Source: Hyphomicrobiales bacterium
GTDB lineage: Bacteria; Pseudomonadota; Alphaproteobacteria; Micropepsales; Micropepsaceae
DNA: 7,579 bases
Reading direction: 5' to 3'
NCBI GenBank assembly: GCA_017849395.1
Contig: JAFIHO010000366.1
Span: forward strand, 1 to 7,579
Below, in pieces: positions 6,165-7,579 of the stretch (position 1 is the first letter of the stretch; each line of letters opens with the position of its first letter). The notes below the pieces were generated by a model. It was not told where the DNA came from. It made no database searches and saw nothing but the letters and a program-made list of their open reading frames with translations. The position numbers were made by a program, and so were the translations under genes.

Positions 6165-7118
6165 ATGAAGGCCAAGTTTTATGCCGCCGCGGCGGCGGCA
6201 GCGCTGCTGACGGCGAGCGCTGCTTCCGCCCAGTTCCTGGGCAAGGAAGATATGCCGACCACAAATTTCGCCAAGGGCACGGTTTTCTGGTCGCCCAAGC
6301 CGACCAAGCCCACGCCCTATGTGGCGCCTAACAAGCCGGCCTGGAGGCTTTCGGAAATTCTGGCATCGCATAAGGGCCAGAGCGACTGAGTGCAGCCCAT
6401 CGTCCGGAACAAGGACCAGGAAGCAGATTACATTTCCATGGGCGCCGGCAAGAAGACCAAGCAGAAGATGTATCCGGACGACCGTCTGGTCTTCATCGTC
6501 TGGGACGGTTCGATCAAGGTTTCGATTGACGGTTATGAACCTTTCGTGGCGACCAAGGGCTTTATGGTCAACGTGCCCTTCCGCCATCTCTTCACGCTGG
6601 AAAATGTCGGCACCACCCCGGCCCTGCGCTTTGAAGTGCGCCAGGTCGGCTCGGTCCCGCTTTATCCGGTCAGCGAGACGCCCGATCCCGTCAAGGGCAT
6701 GACCTATGTCAAGGTCACCAACCTGACCGGCCCGGCCAAGGAGAAGGACTCAAATCCGATCTATGTGGACTATATGAAGGAGTTCAACGGCACGGATAAG
6801 CCCTATGGCGGCAAGTTCGTGTGGGACGACCACTTCACTTCCAATATCCTGCGCGGCAAGGGCGCGCCGGTTCCGCCGGATACCAACAAGGGCCATTTCC
6901 ATGTCGGCTGGACCGAGTTCTGGTTCATCATGGAAGGCAAGATCGGCATCAAGATCGAAGGTGAGAAGTATTTCACCGTCGATCCGGGTGACGTGATGAC
7001 CGCCGCCCAGGGCCGCTGGCACCGCGCGGGCAACGACCCGGCTGCGCCGTGGTCCACCCGCGTACCGTTCAACCCGCGCCCCCCGATCCTGCACAATTTC
7101 GAAGCCACCGGCGACTGA
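6165..7118 (+). pseudogene. Exported bicupin protein, copy 3, interrupted by an in-frame TGA at codon 75
   Basis: Ignoring the stop, the product is 317 residues. MKAKFYAAAAAAALLTASAASAQF is a Sec signal peptide, cut near residue 22, preceded by a good ribosome binding site. Codons 1-74 are collinear with copy 2 to GQSD. Codon 75 is TGA (6387-6389) where copies 1 and 2 have Trp (W84, W63). The same frame then continues uninterrupted for 242 codons to the TGA at 7116-7118. The downstream part keeps the metal site intact (H244, H246, E251, H286) and ends NPRPPILHNFEATGD. A GTG immediately follows the TGA, so the second part could be started separately, but it would lack the signal peptide. The change is one G-to-A transition with no other decay visible. 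It may be a fresh nonsense mutation, a base-call error, or, less likely, a read-through site. A promoter and a strong terminator flank the gene. Confidence 0.75.
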
Positions 7119-7141
7119 GCCGAACATTAGCGATACGCGAG

Positions 7142-7179
7142 AGGCCCGCTGTCCAAAAGGCAGCGGGCCTTTTGCTTTT
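7142..7179 (+). terminator. Rho-independent terminator after cupin copy 3
   Basis: The arms AGGCCCGCTG (7142-7151) and CAGCGGGCCT (7161-7170) pair perfectly over 10 bp, and the loop can add CC with GG around AAAA. TTTGCTTTT follows (7171-7179). It starts 24 bases after the cupin stop codon. Confidence 0.9.
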
Positions 7180-7213
7180 GGATGCATTCGACATGGAAAA
7201 ATCGTGGCGGCAT

Positions 7214-7238
7214 GGAACCAGGAACGGGCTCGGCGGTT
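7214..7238 (+). promoter_or_regulatory. Possible EcfG-type (general stress) promoter
   Basis: GGAAC (7214-7218) and GGTT (7235-7238) are 16 bases apart. The known alphaproteobacterial EcfG pattern is GGAAC, then 16-17 bases, then CGTT, so one base differs in the second box. It points toward the phytochrome gene about 120 bases downstream. Short motifs such as this arise by chance; treat as a candidate only. Confidence 0.25.
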
Positions 7239-7291
7239 ATCTTCCGAATTTCACGAAAGTCTGTCTCCCTTTGTCCCGCCAATACAACGCG

Positions 7292-7311
7292 ACTGTACGT
7301 TTACGTGCAGT
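7292..7311. repeat. 20-bp imperfect palindrome upstream of the phytochrome gene
   Basis: The half-sites ACTGTACGTT (7292-7301) and TACGTGCAGT (7302-7311) match in 8 of 10 pairs. It lies 48 bases before the phytochrome ATG and has no T-run, so it looks more like a site for a dimeric DNA-binding protein than a terminator. The spacing between CTG and CAG is 12, not the 10 of a standard lux box. Confidence 0.45.
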
Positions 7312-7359
7312 TCGCCTGATCCATTTGCATTGCTCCAAGAGCGCCTGTCTATTCCGGCC

Positions 7360-7579
7360 ATGAGCCAGTCCGGCGCCTTCAAGGTCGATCTCGGCAATTG
7401 CGAGCGCGAGCCGATTCATGTGCTGGGCAACATCCAGCCCTTTGGCTTCCTGCTGACGGCAGGCGCCGACTGGCTGGTGCGGCGGGTCAGCGCTAATATC
7501 GAGCAGTTTATCGGGTACAAGCCGGACGCGATGCCGGGTCAGCCGCTGACAGCGATCCTTTCGGAAAAGGCGCTGCACG
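7360..7579 (+). CDS. Bacteriophytochrome, N-terminal fragment (3' end outside window)
   Basis: The frame is open from the ATG at 7360 to the window end, giving 73 complete codons. The sequence around DLGNCEREPIHVLGNIQP is the hallmark start of the phytochrome PAS domain. Cys14 aligns with the cysteine that covalently holds biliverdin in bacteriophytochromes, and EPIH with GxIQPxG forms the knot region. VSANIEQFIGYKPDAMPG continues the PAS fold. The usual His in IQPHG is Phe28 here. The family senses red/far-red light in the cytoplasm and normally continues as GAF, PHY and a histidine kinase or other output module, which cannot be seen here. The ribosome binding site is weak; an in-frame TTG at 7330 is an alternative start. 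The gene follows a terminator and so has its own promoter within 7180-7359. Confidence 0.85.
   Translation, partial: MSQSGAFKVDLGNCEREPIHVLGNIQPFGFLLTAGADWLVRRVSANIEQFIGYKPDAMPGQPLTAILSEKALH

Noticed and set aside
6387..6430. Selenocysteine insertion at the TGA
   Set aside because: The aligned residue is Trp in both paralogues and no suitable hairpin follows directly; selenoprotein families place the residue at catalytic Cys positions.

Overview
The window is GC-rich, with codons ending mostly in G or C, CCA-encoding tRNA and Shine-Dalgarno-led genes. It looks like the chromosome of an alphaproteobacterium, possibly Sphingomonadales or a relative. The phylum-level guess rests on codon use and on the mix of an SMP-30 enzyme, exported cupins and a bacteriophytochrome; no marker gene fixes the genus.

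Layout from left to right. The 3' part of an SMP-30/gluconolactonase-family gene (1-551, +) is followed 33 bases later by an exported bicupin gene (585-1565, +), and a strong rho-independent terminator at 1587-1617 ends this likely operon. A small lipoprotein gene (1635-2150) lies on the minus strand. A tRNA-Gly(CCC) gene (2310-2383, +) follows and converges on a zinc-dependent alcohol dehydrogenase gene (2404-3432, -). Next comes a Bcr/CflA-type MFS exporter (3612-4817, -). It is divergent from a second exported bicupin (5011-5925, +). A third bicupin (6165-7118, +) follows; it carries an in-frame TGA at codon 75 where the other two copies have Trp, and it ends at a strong terminator (7142-7179). 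At the right edge the first 73 codons of a bacteriophytochrome begin (7360-7579, +).

The theme is a cluster of three paralogous, signal-peptide-bearing cupin proteins next to a sugar-lactonase-like enzyme, an NAD-type alcohol dehydrogenase and an efflux or uptake permease. A small-molecule catabolic or detoxification locus with a periplasmic step is a reasonable inference, but no substrate can be read from the sequence. The points most worth following are the nonsense codon in the otherwise intact third cupin, the expansion of this cupin family, and the unusual palindromes in front of the third cupin and the phytochrome.
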